Shown here one piece after another: positions 1-8,367 of a stretch of DNA of 64,000 nucleotides. The DNA is from Streptomyces sp. NBC_01197 (GTDB lineage Bacteria > Actinomycetota > Actinomycetes > Streptomycetales > Streptomycetaceae). The notes below the pieces were generated by a model, which saw only the letters and a list, made by a program, of their open reading frames with translations, ran no database searches and was not told the origin of the DNA. The stretch's first letter is position 1; the number at the start of each line of letters is the position of its first letter. The stretch is taken from positions 62,001 to 126,000 of the forward strand of contig NZ_CP108569.1 in NCBI RefSeq assembly GCF_036010505.1, in the 5' to 3' direction. A program made the position numbers and the translations under genes.

Positions 1-933
1 CCCTCGGCGCGCGCCGCAGTCCTGGCGCACCTCGCCCGTCACGCGCGGCGTGATGCGCTCGCGCCGTATCTGCGGACCTGTCAGTGCCACGAGCGGGGCT
101 GCCGCTGGCACCCCCGCCACCGCGGCTGCTCCGGCCCCGTCATTCTGGTCCTCGCCCGCGAACACAGCGGCCGCACTTGGCGCCTGGCAGACACCTGCAC
201 CGCCTGTGCCGCCGCCACCCAGCACGCCGCCATCGTCCCCGAGACCGACCCGGGCCCGAAGGCCGAGCCGCCCGCACCGGCCAGGCCCGCCGGCCCGGGC
301 GGCCAGCCAGGGCCCCATGAGCAGGCGTGGGCGCTGGTGGGAAACATGCTGTCCTACCTGGCCGCCGCTCTCCCTGAGACCGTCACGCCACAAGCGCGCC
401 TGCTCGCTGTGCAGGGCGCGCTGAGATCCGGCCGTACCGGACTCGTCCGTCTCCCCGGCGGTCTTCTTCGCAGCATGCGGATGAGCCGCCCGCCCGCCCT
501 GGCGGAGGAGCTGCGGGAGGTGGGCTGGCTGGAGCTCGAGGGGCCCTGGCGGGGTGCCGCGATCACCGCACAACTGCTGGACGTCACCCTGCTGTTCCCG
601 GAGCCGGCGCGGTCCGAGCGGCTGCGGGCCTGCGACTGGGCGCTACGGGTCGCGACGGTACCCGCGGTGCGCACTTTGCCGGTCTCAGAACGACTGGTTG
701 CTCTGGCTCTGGCGGCTCACCGCTCCCCCGCAGGGCGCGCCGGACGAATCGATTCTGGGCAGCTTCACCGCGGGTGCGGGCTCGATCCCGTCGCCATGGA
801 GGCTGCGCTCCGTCGTCTGGTGGACGCGTCCGTGATCGCAGCGTGGTGGTGGGACCTTGACGCGGATGAACTGTGCTGGATCAGGGCTGAGGTCAGGAGC
901 GGGGCTGCGGCCATCCCACGACGCCTGGTGTAG
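1..933 (+). CDS. Hypothetical protein, 5' end outside the window
   Basis: Frame 1 is open from the first base to a TAG at 931-933, about 310 codons, so the true start lies to the left. The first 60 residues carry a Cys/His cluster (CQCHERGCRWHPRHRGC, then CTAC about 30 residues later) that could bind a metal. An Ala/Pro-rich linker follows, then a helical C-terminal region (from about 337) without a motif I can name. An internal GTG at 337 could give a 198-residue product, but reading through from the left is simpler. The family is unknown. Its 3' end overlaps the helicase remnant on the other strand by about 40 bases. Confidence 0.55.
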   Translation, partial: PSARAAVLAHLARHARRDALAPYLRTCQCHERGCRWHPRHRGCSGPVILVLAREHSGRTWRLADTCTACAAATQHAAIVPETDPGPKAEPPAPARPAGPGGQPGPHEQAWALVGNMLSYLAAALPETVTPQARLLAVQGALRSGRTGLVRLPGGLLRSMRMSRPPALAEELREVGWLELEGPWRGAAITAQLLDVTLLFPEPARSERLRACDWALRVATVPAVRTLPVSERLVALALAAHRSPAGRAGRIDSGQLHRGCGLDPVAMEAALRRLVDASVIAAWWWDLDADELCWIRAEVRSGAAAIPRRLV

Positions 934-1425
934 CCATGCGGTCTTCCGGTGATGCCCACCAGGTGTCGTCCGTGGGCTGGTCGGTCGAGGTGGGCGGGGG
1001 AGGCTGGAAGAGCGGGTCCGGCTGGATACCGAGGGCGGTCACGGCGGCGATCTGCGATGCGGTCAACCTGGCTGTCTGTGTGCGGCATTTCTTGATCCAG
1101 CGGCCCAGGAGCACTTCGTCTCCCTGGAGGTCCTCGCGGTGAGCGAGGGGGACGTGGAGCTCCCCTTCGCGCTGGTGGAATTGCCGGGCGGCTCGTAGGC
1201 CTCGGTGGAAGGCGTACATACGGGGGCCGGAAGGAGGATGGAGCAGCATCGCGTGCGGGTGAGCGTGGGGGTGTTGGGCGGTGAGCTGGGCCAGGAGGCT
1301 GACCTGCTGGGGGTGCAGCTCAGGTTGGCAGGTGATCTGGTGGTCCAGCCAGGTGTCACCCAGCACAGAGCGGTCACGAGGGACGCGGTCCCGCGTGCCG
1401 CCGGGTATGTGGTCTGCGTCATGGC
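893..1425 (-). pseudogene. C-terminal fragment of a helicase-associated (HA) domain protein
   Basis: The minus strand encodes a recognisable HA repeat: an aromatic start (AFHRGLRAARQFHQREG), then LHVPLAH, then LLGRWIKKCR, then a leucine-rich end with TALGI. That is the pattern of PF03457 repeats found at the C-terminus of Streptomyces helicases. A weaker end of a preceding repeat (PELHPQQVSLLAQL) lies upstream. No helicase motor motifs remain and the frame runs on as an antisense shadow under the IclR gene, so this is a 3' remnant. A second HA fragment lies at about 20.9-21.4 kb. HA helicases are common near Streptomyces chromosome ends. Confidence 0.6.
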
Positions 1426-1471
1426 AGGGAGACTGCCGACATTTCCTCATAGTGGGATAGGTTTTTCTGCT

Positions 1472-2209
1472 ATGAAGAACAAACCCGCCTACGCCATCGA
1501 GTCGGTCGACCACGCTCTGCATCTGGCGTCCCTGCTCCAGCAGGAGGGGCCGCTGCGAGTGACGGACGCGGCCGAACGCCTGGGGGTCTCGGCGTCCACA
1601 GCGCACCGCCTGCTGGCGATGCTGGTCTACCGGGACTTCGCGGAGCAGGGACCGGACCGGCTCTACCGAGCGGGAAAGGCGCTGCACCCCAGCGCGGTGT
1701 CGGAGGCTCCAGTCGCCCTCCTGCGGCAGACGGCCCTGCCCCATATGCACCAACTGGTGGATCGGGTGCAGGAGTCGACAAACCTGATGGTGATGGCCGG
1801 ACCCGAGGTCCGTTTCATCGCCACGGTCGAATGCGAACAAATCCTGAGAGTCGGGGACCGGGCCGGCCGCTCCCTGCCTGCTCACCTCGCATCGGGCGGC
1901 AAGGCGATCCTGGCGACGTTTCCCGCCGATGAGCTGACTGCGTTGTATGACAGTGTCGACGGCGTTGACCTGCCCAAGCTTCGCCGCGAGCTCGGCTTGG
2001 TCCGCAAGCGCGGATTCGCGATCAACGACCAGCTCACCGAGACCGGACTCACCGCGCTCGGAGTGGTCGTTCGCGATCCGTCGGGCACCCCGGCAGCACT
2101 TTCCCTCGCTCTGCCGACCGCGAGGTTCGACCGTGAGCAGTTGCCCACCTGGATCGGCGCCCTGTCGGTAGCCATGGCGGCGATCGAACGCGACCTCACC
2201 ATGATCTGA
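1472..2209 (+). CDS. IclR family transcriptional regulator
   Basis: 245 residues, the usual IclR length. An N-terminal winged helix (residues 8-60, with LRVTDAAERLGVSASTAHRLL) is followed by an effector-binding domain containing the typical LPAHLASGGKAILA and GLVRKRGFAIND stretches and a C-terminal LSLALPTARF strand. The ATG at 1472 fits the family start. The longer in-frame extension to 1205 runs antisense over the helicase remnant and is unlikely. An AT-rich stretch just upstream (1440-1471) is a plausible promoter with an imperfect dyad (TTCCTCATAGTGGGAT). The ligand is unknown, and no catabolic gene is adjacent. Confidence 0.9.
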   Translation: MKNKPAYAIESVDHALHLASLLQQEGPLRVTDAAERLGVSASTAHRLLAMLVYRDFAEQGPDRLYRAGKALHPSAVSEAPVALLRQTALPHMHQLVDRVQESTNLMVMAGPEVRFIATVECEQILRVGDRAGRSLPAHLASGGKAILATFPADELTALYDSVDGVDLPKLRRELGLVRKRGFAINDQLTETGLTALGVVVRDPSGTPAALSLALPTARFDREQLPTWIGALSVAMAAIERDLTMI

Positions 2210-2450
2210 ACCCGCCCGGCGACCAGCGCTTTTCAGCCAAAGGGGCCGAAATATGATCAAGACGCGGCCGGCCCACGGGAAAAGCGGCTTCCGCCTGGCG
2301 GTCAGTCCCCGTCGGAGAAAGCAACGCCGCCAACACTCGTTGAAACTTGGGATTGAACTCCCTGATGTGCCCCCGGTTCTCAGTACCTCCGGCCCCGCCG
2401 TCTCCCCCCTCGTATCAGGCCGTCGCAACCTGAAGCCTCATACTGGTGTG

Positions 2451-3326
2451 GTGAGCGTTTCGCATATCAAGCCCCATCTGCGATGTCTGTCCACCAGTGG
2501 CGCCGATCTCGGCCACGCGGTGGCGGAGCGGGCGATAGAGCCCGCTGCAGGGGTCTCGGACGTCGCACCGTTGCCGGTGGGCCCGCCGGTGCACGTACTC
2601 GTGGTCTATACCGGCCGGTCGGCTAATCTGCGCTGGTCGGCAGACGGGGCGGCTCGCCGGGAGCGGTTCCATACCGGAGAGGCGCTGGTCAATCCGGCTG
2701 GGTGGGCGTCGCGGCCTCGATGGCAGGACGAGGTTGAGCTGCTGCTGCTAGGGATCGATCCGGTGTGGCTGGAGAAGCTGGCAGCCGAAGGCGGGGCCAG
2801 AGGTCCGGTCGAGCTCGTCCCGCGGTTCCATTTCACCGATCCGCTGCTGAAGATGCTGGTGGAGCGGCTGGTGGCGGAGTATGCAGGCCCCGGCCCGGTG
2901 GACGCGCTGTATGCACAGTCGCTGGTCCAGGCCGCCGCGGCAGTGGTGCTGCGCGTCGCAGGTGAAGGCGGTACAGCGCCGGTCCGTGCGGGTGGGCTGT
3001 CACCGCGCCGTCTGGCCGAGGTCGTGGACTTCATCCACGCCAACCTCTCCCAGAAGGTCACATTGGCGGAACTGGCAGCCGTGGCGGGTGTGAGCGAGTC
3101 CCACTTCGCGCGGGTCTTCAAGGTGTCGACCGGACAGTCCCCCCACCAGTACGTGATGCAGCGACGCCTGGAGCACGCGCGGCGTGAGCTGACACGGTCC
3201 AGCAGGCCGATCGCAGAAATCGCGGCGGAGGCGGGATTCGCCGATCAGAGCCACCTGACGCGGATGATGCGGCGCCATGAGGGCACCACCCCGCAGGTGC
3301 TGCGGGACGGCAACGACGGGCTCTGA
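2451..3326 (+). CDS. AraC family transcriptional regulator
   Basis: The C-terminal 100 residues (about 3003-3300) are a double HTH of the AraC/XylS type: FIHANLSQKVTLAELAAVAGVSESHFARVFK, then SRPIAEIAAEAGFADQSHLTRMMRR. The N-terminal part resembles a degenerate cupin effector domain. Two adjacent GTG codons (2448 and 2451) give a protein of about 291 residues, normal for the family. An in-frame ATG at 2253 after AAGGGG would add 66 basic, low-complexity residues, so I prefer the later start, though the choice is not certain. The SDR and SnoaL-like genes follow on the same strand and may be its targets. Confidence 0.85.
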   Translation: MSVSHIKPHLRCLSTSGADLGHAVAERAIEPAAGVSDVAPLPVGPPVHVLVVYTGRSANLRWSADGAARRERFHTGEALVNPAGWASRPRWQDEVELLLLGIDPVWLEKLAAEGGARGPVELVPRFHFTDPLLKMLVERLVAEYAGPGPVDALYAQSLVQAAAAVVLRVAGEGGTAPVRAGGLSPRRLAEVVDFIHANLSQKVTLAELAAVAGVSESHFARVFKVSTGQSPHQYVMQRRLEHARRELTRSSRPIAEIAAEAGFADQSHLTRMMRRHEGTTPQVLRDGNDGL

Positions 3327-3483
3327 CGATCCCGCGGGAGGTCAAGGGGCGGTTTGTTCCACCGGTGATCGGATCGTTCAAGATGCGCCACCCCTTCCGG
3401 TGTGAGTCTGTGGGACATGGCATGCCTTCGGTGTCCGCCAGGGCGTGCCCCGTCCCCATTCGGAACGCCGCAGGAGGGCCGTC

Positions 3484-4248
3484 ATGGTCAACACCCCGGA
3501 CAAGACGCTCAACGGCAAGGTCGCCTTCGTCGGCGGCGCATCCCGCAACCTCGGCGGGCTGATCAGCACCACGCTGGGCGCGGAGGGCGCTCTGGTCGCG
3601 GTGCACTACAACAGCGACTCCTCTCGGGCCAAAGCCGAGGATGTCGTCGCGCAGATCAACAAGGGGCCGGGCGAGGCGTTCGCAGTCCAGGCCGACCTGA
3701 CCCAGGTCTCCGAGGTCGAGCGGGTCTTCGATGAGGTCGTGAACCGGTTCGGCCGGCTCGACTACAGCATCAACACCGCCGGCATGGTCCTGAAGAAGCC
3801 GCTCACCGAGATCACGGAGGAGGAGTACGACCGCATGTTCGCGGTCAACTCCAAGGCCGCGTTCTTCGTGATGCGAGAGGCCGCCCGCCGGATCGAGGAC
3901 GGCGGGAAAATCATCACGATCGTCACCTCACTGCTGGCCGCCTACACAGGCCTGTACTCGTCGTACGCGGGCAGCAAGGCCCCGGTCGAGCACTTCACCC
4001 GGGCCCTGTCGAAGGAGCTGTTCGGCCGGAACATCTCGGTCAACACCATCGCCCCGGGACCGATGGACACCCCCTTCTTCTACCCGGCGGAGGATGACGA
4101 CTCCGTCGCTTACCACAAGTCGTCCGCGATGAACGGCGACCTCACCAAGATCGAGAACATCGTGCCGTGGATCCGGCACCTGCTAACCGACGGCTGGTGG
4201 GCCAATGGCCAGACCCTCTTCCTCAACGGCGGCTACACCACCCGCTGA
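3484..4248 (+). CDS. Short-chain dehydrogenase/reductase (SDR)
   Basis: 255 residues with a Rossmann fold. The cofactor loop is unusual (GGASRNLGGL instead of TGxxxGxG), but the NTAG motif, the catalytic Ser region (IVTSLLAAYTGLYSSYAGSK, giving YxxxK) and the post-catalytic NTIAPGPMDT are all present. A good AGGAGG lies at 3472-3477, 6 bases before ATG 3484, which decides the start over the in-frame ATG at 3445. It probably reduces a carbonyl or oxidises an alcohol with NAD(P)H; the substrate is unknown. The SnoaL-like gene starts 85 bases downstream, and the two probably form an operon. Confidence 0.9.
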   Translation: MVNTPDKTLNGKVAFVGGASRNLGGLISTTLGAEGALVAVHYNSDSSRAKAEDVVAQINKGPGEAFAVQADLTQVSEVERVFDEVVNRFGRLDYSINTAGMVLKKPLTEITEEEYDRMFAVNSKAAFFVMREAARRIEDGGKIITIVTSLLAAYTGLYSSYAGSKAPVEHFTRALSKELFGRNISVNTIAPGPMDTPFFYPAEDDDSVAYHKSSAMNGDLTKIENIVPWIRHLLTDGWWANGQTLFLNGGYTTR

Positions 4249-4333
4249 CCGACGCCGGCCCGACGGGCGACGCGATCATCCGCCGCCTGCCGGGCCGGTC
4301 GTCCTTCTCCCGCACCGACCCCCGGAGGGACCC

Positions 4334-4648
4334 ATGACCGCCCAGCTCACCGATCCCGCCGTGGCCGCGTTCGTCGACGCCCTCAACACCGGCGACCGCG
4401 ACGCCTTCTTCGCCGCCCTCACCCCGGACGCCACCATGTCCGACGACGGCACCGACCGCGAACTGTCCTTGTGGACGGAGAAGGAGATCTTCACCTCGAA
4501 CGGCCGCATGGACGTCGAGAGCGCCTCCTCCGACGGACGCACCCTCACCGCCGTCTACACCAACTCCACCTGGGGCAGCATGCGCACGCGATGGACCTTC
4601 ACCGTCACCGGCGGCAAGATCAGCCGCTTCGAGACCGGCCAAGCCTGA
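4334..4648 (+). CDS. SnoaL-like / NTF2-fold polyketide-cyclase-type protein
   Basis: 104 residues. The N-terminal pattern (VAAFVDALNTGDRDAFFAAL, then PDATMSDDG) and the C-terminal RTRWTFTVTGGKISRFETGQ are typical of small nuclear-transport-factor-2-fold proteins (SnoaL-like). GGAGGG at 4323-4328 precedes the ATG. These proteins act as isomerases, cyclases or ligand carriers, so the reaction here cannot be told. It lies downstream of the SDR on the same strand, suggesting joint action on one small molecule. The IS630 element lies 135 bases downstream, and its transposase frame reads antisense into this gene. Confidence 0.75.
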   Translation: MTAQLTDPAVAAFVDALNTGDRDAFFAALTPDATMSDDGTDRELSLWTEKEIFTSNGRMDVESASSDGRTLTAVYTNSTWGSMRTRWTFTVTGGKISRFETGQA

Positions 4649-5901
4649 GCCGGGCCAGCCCCTTGGGCCGACCCGTGACATCGCCCCCCCCCGCACCGCA
4701 GGGGTCGTACAGCCATCAGCGCGTGGCACCGGCCGATGGCCGCCCGTCTCGCCGATGAGGAACACCGCACCGCAACCGCACTATGTCCTGCGCCAGAGAT
4801 CCGTTGGCAGAAGCGGGCGAGCGAGTCGAGGATCTCTTCGGCTGTTTTGGTCCAGGTGAACGGGGTCGGGCTTTCGTTCCACTGCTTGACCCATGCACGG
4901 ATGTCCGCCTCCAGCGAGCGCACGCTTTTGTGGGCGCCACGACGGATCTTCTGGTCTGCGAGGAAGCCGAACCACCGCTCCACCTGGTTGATCCAGGAGG
5001 AGCCGGTGGGCGTGAAGTGCAGGTGGAACCGGGGGTGTTTGGCCAGCCATGCCCTGATCGCCGGTGTCTTGTGGGTGCCGTAGTTGTCCACGATGAGGTG
5101 GACCTGGAGGTGCCCGGGGACCTCTTTCTCGATCTTGACGAGGAACTTCTTGAACTCCGCTGCCCGGTGCCGACGATGAAGGCTGGTGATGACTTCACCG
5201 GTGGCGACGTCGAAAGCCGCGAACAAGGTGGTCAGGCCGTTGCGAACATAGTCATGGGTGCGGCGCTCGGGCATGCCCGGCATCATCGGCAGCACCGGCT
5301 GAGAGCGGTCCAGGGCCTGAATCTGGGACTTCTCGTCCACCGAAAGCACCACCGCGCCCTCGGGCGGGTTGAAGTACAGCCCCACCACGTCGTAGACCTT
5401 CTCCACGAACAACGGATCCGTCGAGAGCTTGAAAGTGTCGCTCAGGTGCGGCTTGAGCTGGAACTTCCGCCAGATCCGGCCCACGGTCGACTTCGACAGC
5501 CCACTGCAGTCGGCCATCGAGGCACGCGACCAGTGAGTGGCATTCTTCGGGATCTCCTCCAACGTGCTGACCACGACTGCCTCTACCTGATCGACACTGA
5601 TGCTCGGCGGCCGGCCCGGCCGCGGCTCGTCCACCAACCCGTCCAGCCGGCCGGCCAGAAACCGGCGACGCCACTTGCGGACCGTGTCCGCCGCGATCCG
5701 TAACTCCCGTGCCACCACGACAATCGGCGGAACATCGGCGCCGACACATGCCAGCACGATGCGGGCCCGCAGGGCCACCGCCTGGGCAGACGACGCCCGC
5801 CGGGCCCAACGCTCCAACACCACACGCTCATCGGCGGACAACAACAACGGTTCCAACTTCGGGCCACGACGTGGCACCGGCACAGCCCCAGAGGCACTCA
5901 T
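4555..5901 (-). CDS. IS630 family transposase, reading through the element end
   Basis: An N-terminal HTH (ARELRIAADTVRKWRRRFLAG) and a second winged helix lead to a DDE domain: LSVDEKSQIQALDRSQ (first D), HLIVDNYGTHKT (second D), and FTPTGSSWINQVERWFG (E). The start is the ATG at 5901 (MSASGAVP). In a perfect copy, the terminus plus its TA target would spell CAC TAG and stop after about 374 residues. Here the left terminus has lost one base, so the stop is out of frame and about 76 residues of unrelated antisense sequence follow, giving the nominal end at 4555. The catalytic core is intact. Confidence 0.85.
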   Translation of the reverse strand: MSASGAVPVPRRGPKLEPLLLSADERVVLERWARRASSAQAVALRARIVLACVGADVPPIVVVARELRIAADTVRKWRRRFLAGRLDGLVDEPRPGRPPSISVDQVEAVVVSTLEEIPKNATHWSRASMADCSGLSKSTVGRIWRKFQLKPHLSDTFKLSTDPLFVEKVYDVVGLYFNPPEGAVVLSVDEKSQIQALDRSQPVLPMMPGMPERRTHDYVRNGLTTLFAAFDVATGEVITSLHRRHRAAEFKKFLVKIEKEVPGHLQVHLIVDNYGTHKTPAIRAWLAKHPRFHLHFTPTGSSWINQVERWFGFLADQKIRRGAHKSVRSLEADIRAWVKQWNESPTPFTWTKTAEEILDSLARFCQRISGAGHSAVAVRCSSSARRAAIGRCHALMAVRPLRCGGGRCHGSAQGAGPAQAWPVSKRLILPPVTVKVHRVRMLPQVELV

Positions 5902-5936
5902 ACACAAACTAACGACGGATCTCAGGCGCAGGACAC
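4784..5936. mobile_element. IS630-family insertion sequence (copy 1)
   Basis: About 1.15 kb bounded by imperfect inverted repeats. The left end reads TGTCCTGCGCCAGAGATCC (from 4784), and the right end on the opposite strand reads GTGTCCTGCGCCTGAGATCC. A TA dinucleotide flanks both ends (4782-4783 and 5937-5938), as expected for TA-targeting IS630/Tc1-like elements. One base is missing at the left terminus compared with the right. It carries a single transposase on the minus strand. Confidence 0.8.
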
Positions 5937-6026
5937 TAGCGCTCTGACCGCATAGGTCCACCCGGTTGGCGCTGGCGAGCCCTTGGCCGGTTGGATGTCC
6001 TGAGACGTAAAGCTCGGAGGGGTGCG

Positions 6027-6400
6027 ATGGCAGAGCCGGTCAGGGTCCGTAGGCTCACAGACCAGGAGGGCCAGCAGTTACAGCGGATCGTGCGGCGGGG
6101 CAGTACGAACACCGTCCGCTACCGGCGGGCGATGATGCTACCGGCCTCGGCCGGTGGAAACCGGGTCCCGGTGATCGCCCAGGGTCCAGGCCGATGAGGG
6201 CACGGTGCGCGATGTCATCCACCGGTTCAACGAGATCGGCCTGGCCGCTCTGGACCCTCGGTGGGCGGGAGGCCGTCCCCGCCTACTCAGTCCTGACGAC
6301 GAGGACTTCGTCGTTCAGACGGCCACCACCCGCCCGACCACGCTCGGGCAGCCCTTCACCCACTGGTCCATCCGCAAGCTCGCCGCCTACGTGCCCCAGC
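6027..6400 (+). pseudogene. Remnant of a second IS630-type transposase
   Basis: ATG 6027 follows GGAGG and starts an N-terminal IS630 segment (VRVRRLTDQEGQQLQRIVRRG, then RYRRAMM). A frameshift near 6185 moves the rest to another frame, with VRDVIHRFNEIGLAALDPRW, GGRPRLLSPDDEDFV and WSIRKLAAYV. Homology stops at about 6398, where a serine-protease fragment begins. Only the N-terminal third of the transposase survives. It is a different IS630 from its neighbour. Confidence 0.65.
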
Positions 6401-6415
6401 AGCTTCAGGCCTGCG

Positions 6416-6667
6416 CAACTGCCAGTTCTGAGCCGGGACTCCTGCGCCGGCGTCTACAGCGAGCCCGGCGCTCCCTTCGACACCACGGGCAGGTTCTGCG
6501 CAGGCCCGGCCAACGGCGAGAAGGCTGTCTGTAACGGCGACGCGGGCGGCCCCGCAGTCCTGGGCGGCGTCGTCGTCGGCATCACCTCCGGCGGCGGTCC
6601 CGGGTGCGACAAGCCTTCCCTCTTCAGCAGCGCCTCGTACTTCAAACGGTGGCTCGAGTCGCAGTGA
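6416..6667 (+). pseudogene. C-terminal fragment of a trypsin-like (S1) serine protease
   Basis: Frame 2 encodes the last 83 residues of a chymotrypsin-fold protease: LPVLSRDSC, GRFCAGPANGEKAVCNGDAGGPAV, then GGVVVGITSGGGPGC and a terminal helix ending RWLESQ. The catalytic Ser of GDSGGP is replaced by Ala (GDAGGP), so even the parent may have been a non-catalytic homologue. The N-terminal two thirds, including His and Asp, were lost at the junction with the IS630 remnant. A strong hairpin follows the stop. Confidence 0.7.
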
Positions 6668-6689
6668 ACCACCGTCAGACCCGTACGCG

Positions 6690-6726
6690 ACACGCCTCGG
6701 ACAGGCTGTGCCAGTCCGAGGCGTGT
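6690..6726 (+). terminator. Hairpin terminator after the S1 protease remnant
   Basis: A perfect 13-bp stem (ACACGCCTCGGAC paired with GTCCGAGGCGTGT) and an 11-base loop, 23 bases after the protease stop. There is no T-tract, as is usual in Streptomyces. Confidence 0.7.
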
Positions 6727-7357
6727 CCCCGGGCCCCGATGACGAACCTGTCGGTCGGCAGCAGCAGAAGGAAGTGTCAGGACTACTTCACGCACACAGC
6801 GAACACCTTGCCAGAGCCGCTTGGGCCGCCTGAACTCACTGTTCCGAGGCGTTCTCCGGGCCACCGAACCGGCCCGCGCCAGCACTTCAGCCCTCCAGGT
6901 TGTGTTGGTGACTGTCCGCGGCCACGGCGACGGACAGCCACCACATGCGTGCTGTGCTACCACTTCCACCAGCCGGTCATCACCGGAAGCAACATGGTCA
7001 CGCACCTCCCTCCGTACCTCTCAGGCAGCAAAGCTGCTGACTACTCTCTGCGATGGACACTTCCATCCACAGCAACGACCAGCGGGCATTGCGGACACGA
7101 AGCGGACGGCCGCCTTCTCATACGTCGACGGCGCTCCGACACGCATGGCGCGCGAGCTTCCGCCGCGAGGCCCTTTCGCGTGTGCACGCGAAACCATCAA
7201 GTTCTCCATGATCTGGGTAAACAACCACCGGTGGCCACTCACGGTGACTAACAGATTTCGAAACGTAATGACCTCGATGGGGACCGGTCCGGTGGTTCCG
7301 GCCCCGGCCGATCTGGCTCTGCTGGACCGGCTCATGAATGTCGGCGACCCGGACTCT
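6727..7357. other. Intergenic stretch without a recognisable gene
   Basis: The open frames here lack a good start, a family pattern or typical codon bias. The base composition is more even than in the neighbours. I see nothing I can name. Confidence 0.4.
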
Positions 7358-7576
7358 TTAGTCGGTTCCGAACAGGGGCAACCGCCTGCCCGGTGAGGCG
7401 GCCTCGCACCCCGTGCAGGAGCAGAACGGTGAATACGGCCCCTTGACCGGCAGAGACACCGGCCCCTGGCACCCGCCCACGTCCGCGCAGGACCGGCAAA
7501 GCTCCGGAGCTTCCGCGCGGAGCCAGGTCAGCGCGTACTGGGCGGTGCTGCGGGTTACACCGAGCATGTCCACCAC
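7358..7576 (-). CDS. Possible small HTH / Cys-rich protein, likely a C-terminal fragment
   Basis: The minus strand encodes VVDMLGVTRSTAQYALTWLR, a good helix-turn-helix look-alike. A Cys-rich tail follows (ELCRSCADVGGCQGP, then FCSCTGCE), so a zinc site is possible. The frame stays open upstream without a convincing start, so this may be the 3' remnant of a larger regulator. The family is not recognised. Confidence 0.3.
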   Translation of the reverse strand: MVDMLGVTRSTAQYALTWLRAEAPELCRSCADVGGCQGPVSLPVKGPYSPFCSCTGCEAASPGRRLPLFGTD

Positions 7577-7907
7577 GGCGGTCGCGGTGACGGTGGGATC
7601 GGCGTCCGAGAGCGGGGCCGTGCGCGGGAGCGGCTCTCGCGCGGGACCTGGTACCCCGAGCCTGTCGGACGTCCGGGCGACGGCACAGCCCCACTCGCAC
7701 CACCACCCGCTCCTTTCAGGGCCGGGTCCTGCTCTCGCTGCACGGATCAGAACTCACGAAACTGAGGCAGCGTCACCCCGCACGCGATAGCGCTCCACGA
7801 CAGCGATGCCCCGTGGATCTCTCACCTCCAGGACAGATACCTCTCAGCCCTGACACAGCCCATGACCAGCATCAACACCCTCAAGCCCGCTGTCTCTCAC
7901 TCCACTG

Positions 7908-8052
7908 TCACCAAACCGAGAGATCGCACCGGTGCGAGACTGAGTAGTCCATGATTCCCGCGGAGCCCCAGATCGCTCCGCCCGCGAGCATGCACCCAAG
8001 GCCACCGGTGCCGGCGCACATGCCGGCCATCGCCGCGCCCGCCGCCACAAGT
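7908..8052 (-). pseudogene. C-terminal fragment with a Gly/Ala hydrophobic segment
   Basis: The minus strand reads KLVAAGAAMAGMCAGTGG, LGCMLAGGAIWGSAGI, then MDYSVSHRCDLSVW and a stop. The pattern (small residues, spaced Cys, hydrophobic) resembles the end of a toxin-linker or membrane-inserting tail. Its 5' part is cut off exactly where the quinone-oxidoreductase fragment begins on the other strand. The function is unknown, and only the coding-like look supports it. Confidence 0.3.
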
Positions 8053-8367
8053 TTGGGGGCCCGGAGGTCCTGCGGATGCTGGATCTGCCCGAACCTCAGG
8101 CAGGCCCTGGTGAGGTCCGTGTCCGGGTGCACGCGGCCGCGGTGAGCCCCACGGACATCATGCTGCGTACGGGCGGGCACGCGGTGCGAATGCCCGGCCG
8201 ACGGCCTCCGTTCGTACCGGGCATGGACGCCGCCGGAGTGATCGACCAACTCGGGCCCGGGGCCGACGGTCGACTCGAAGTGGGCCAACGGGTGGTAGTG
8301 CTCGTGCTGTTCACCGGTCCGCACGGGGGCGCCTACGCGGAACAGGTCGTCGTACCGGCCACGTCAG
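8049..8367 (+). pseudogene. N-terminal fragment of a quinone oxidoreductase / MDR-family dehydrogenase
   Basis: KFGGPEVLRMLDLPEPQAGPGEVRVRVHAAAVSPTD and GMDAAGVIDQLGPGADGRLEVGQRV are the classic N-terminal GroES-like half of zeta-crystallin-type oxidoreductases, ending GGAYAEQVVVPA. Its first residues are lost at the left junction. The NADPH-binding half is missing because the ATP-grasp gene's 3' end lies at 8364. Both ends are therefore recombination junctions. Confidence 0.7.

Noticed and set aside
1430..1471. Dyad TTCCTCATAGTGGGAT as an IclR operator
   Set aside because: The arms match at only about half of the positions, so it is mentioned only as weak evidence in the gene entry.
893..2428. 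A 511-codon minus-strand ORF under the IclR gene
   Set aside because: Only its 3' part (893-1425) shows a family pattern (HA repeats). The rest is the antisense shadow of a clear IclR regulator.
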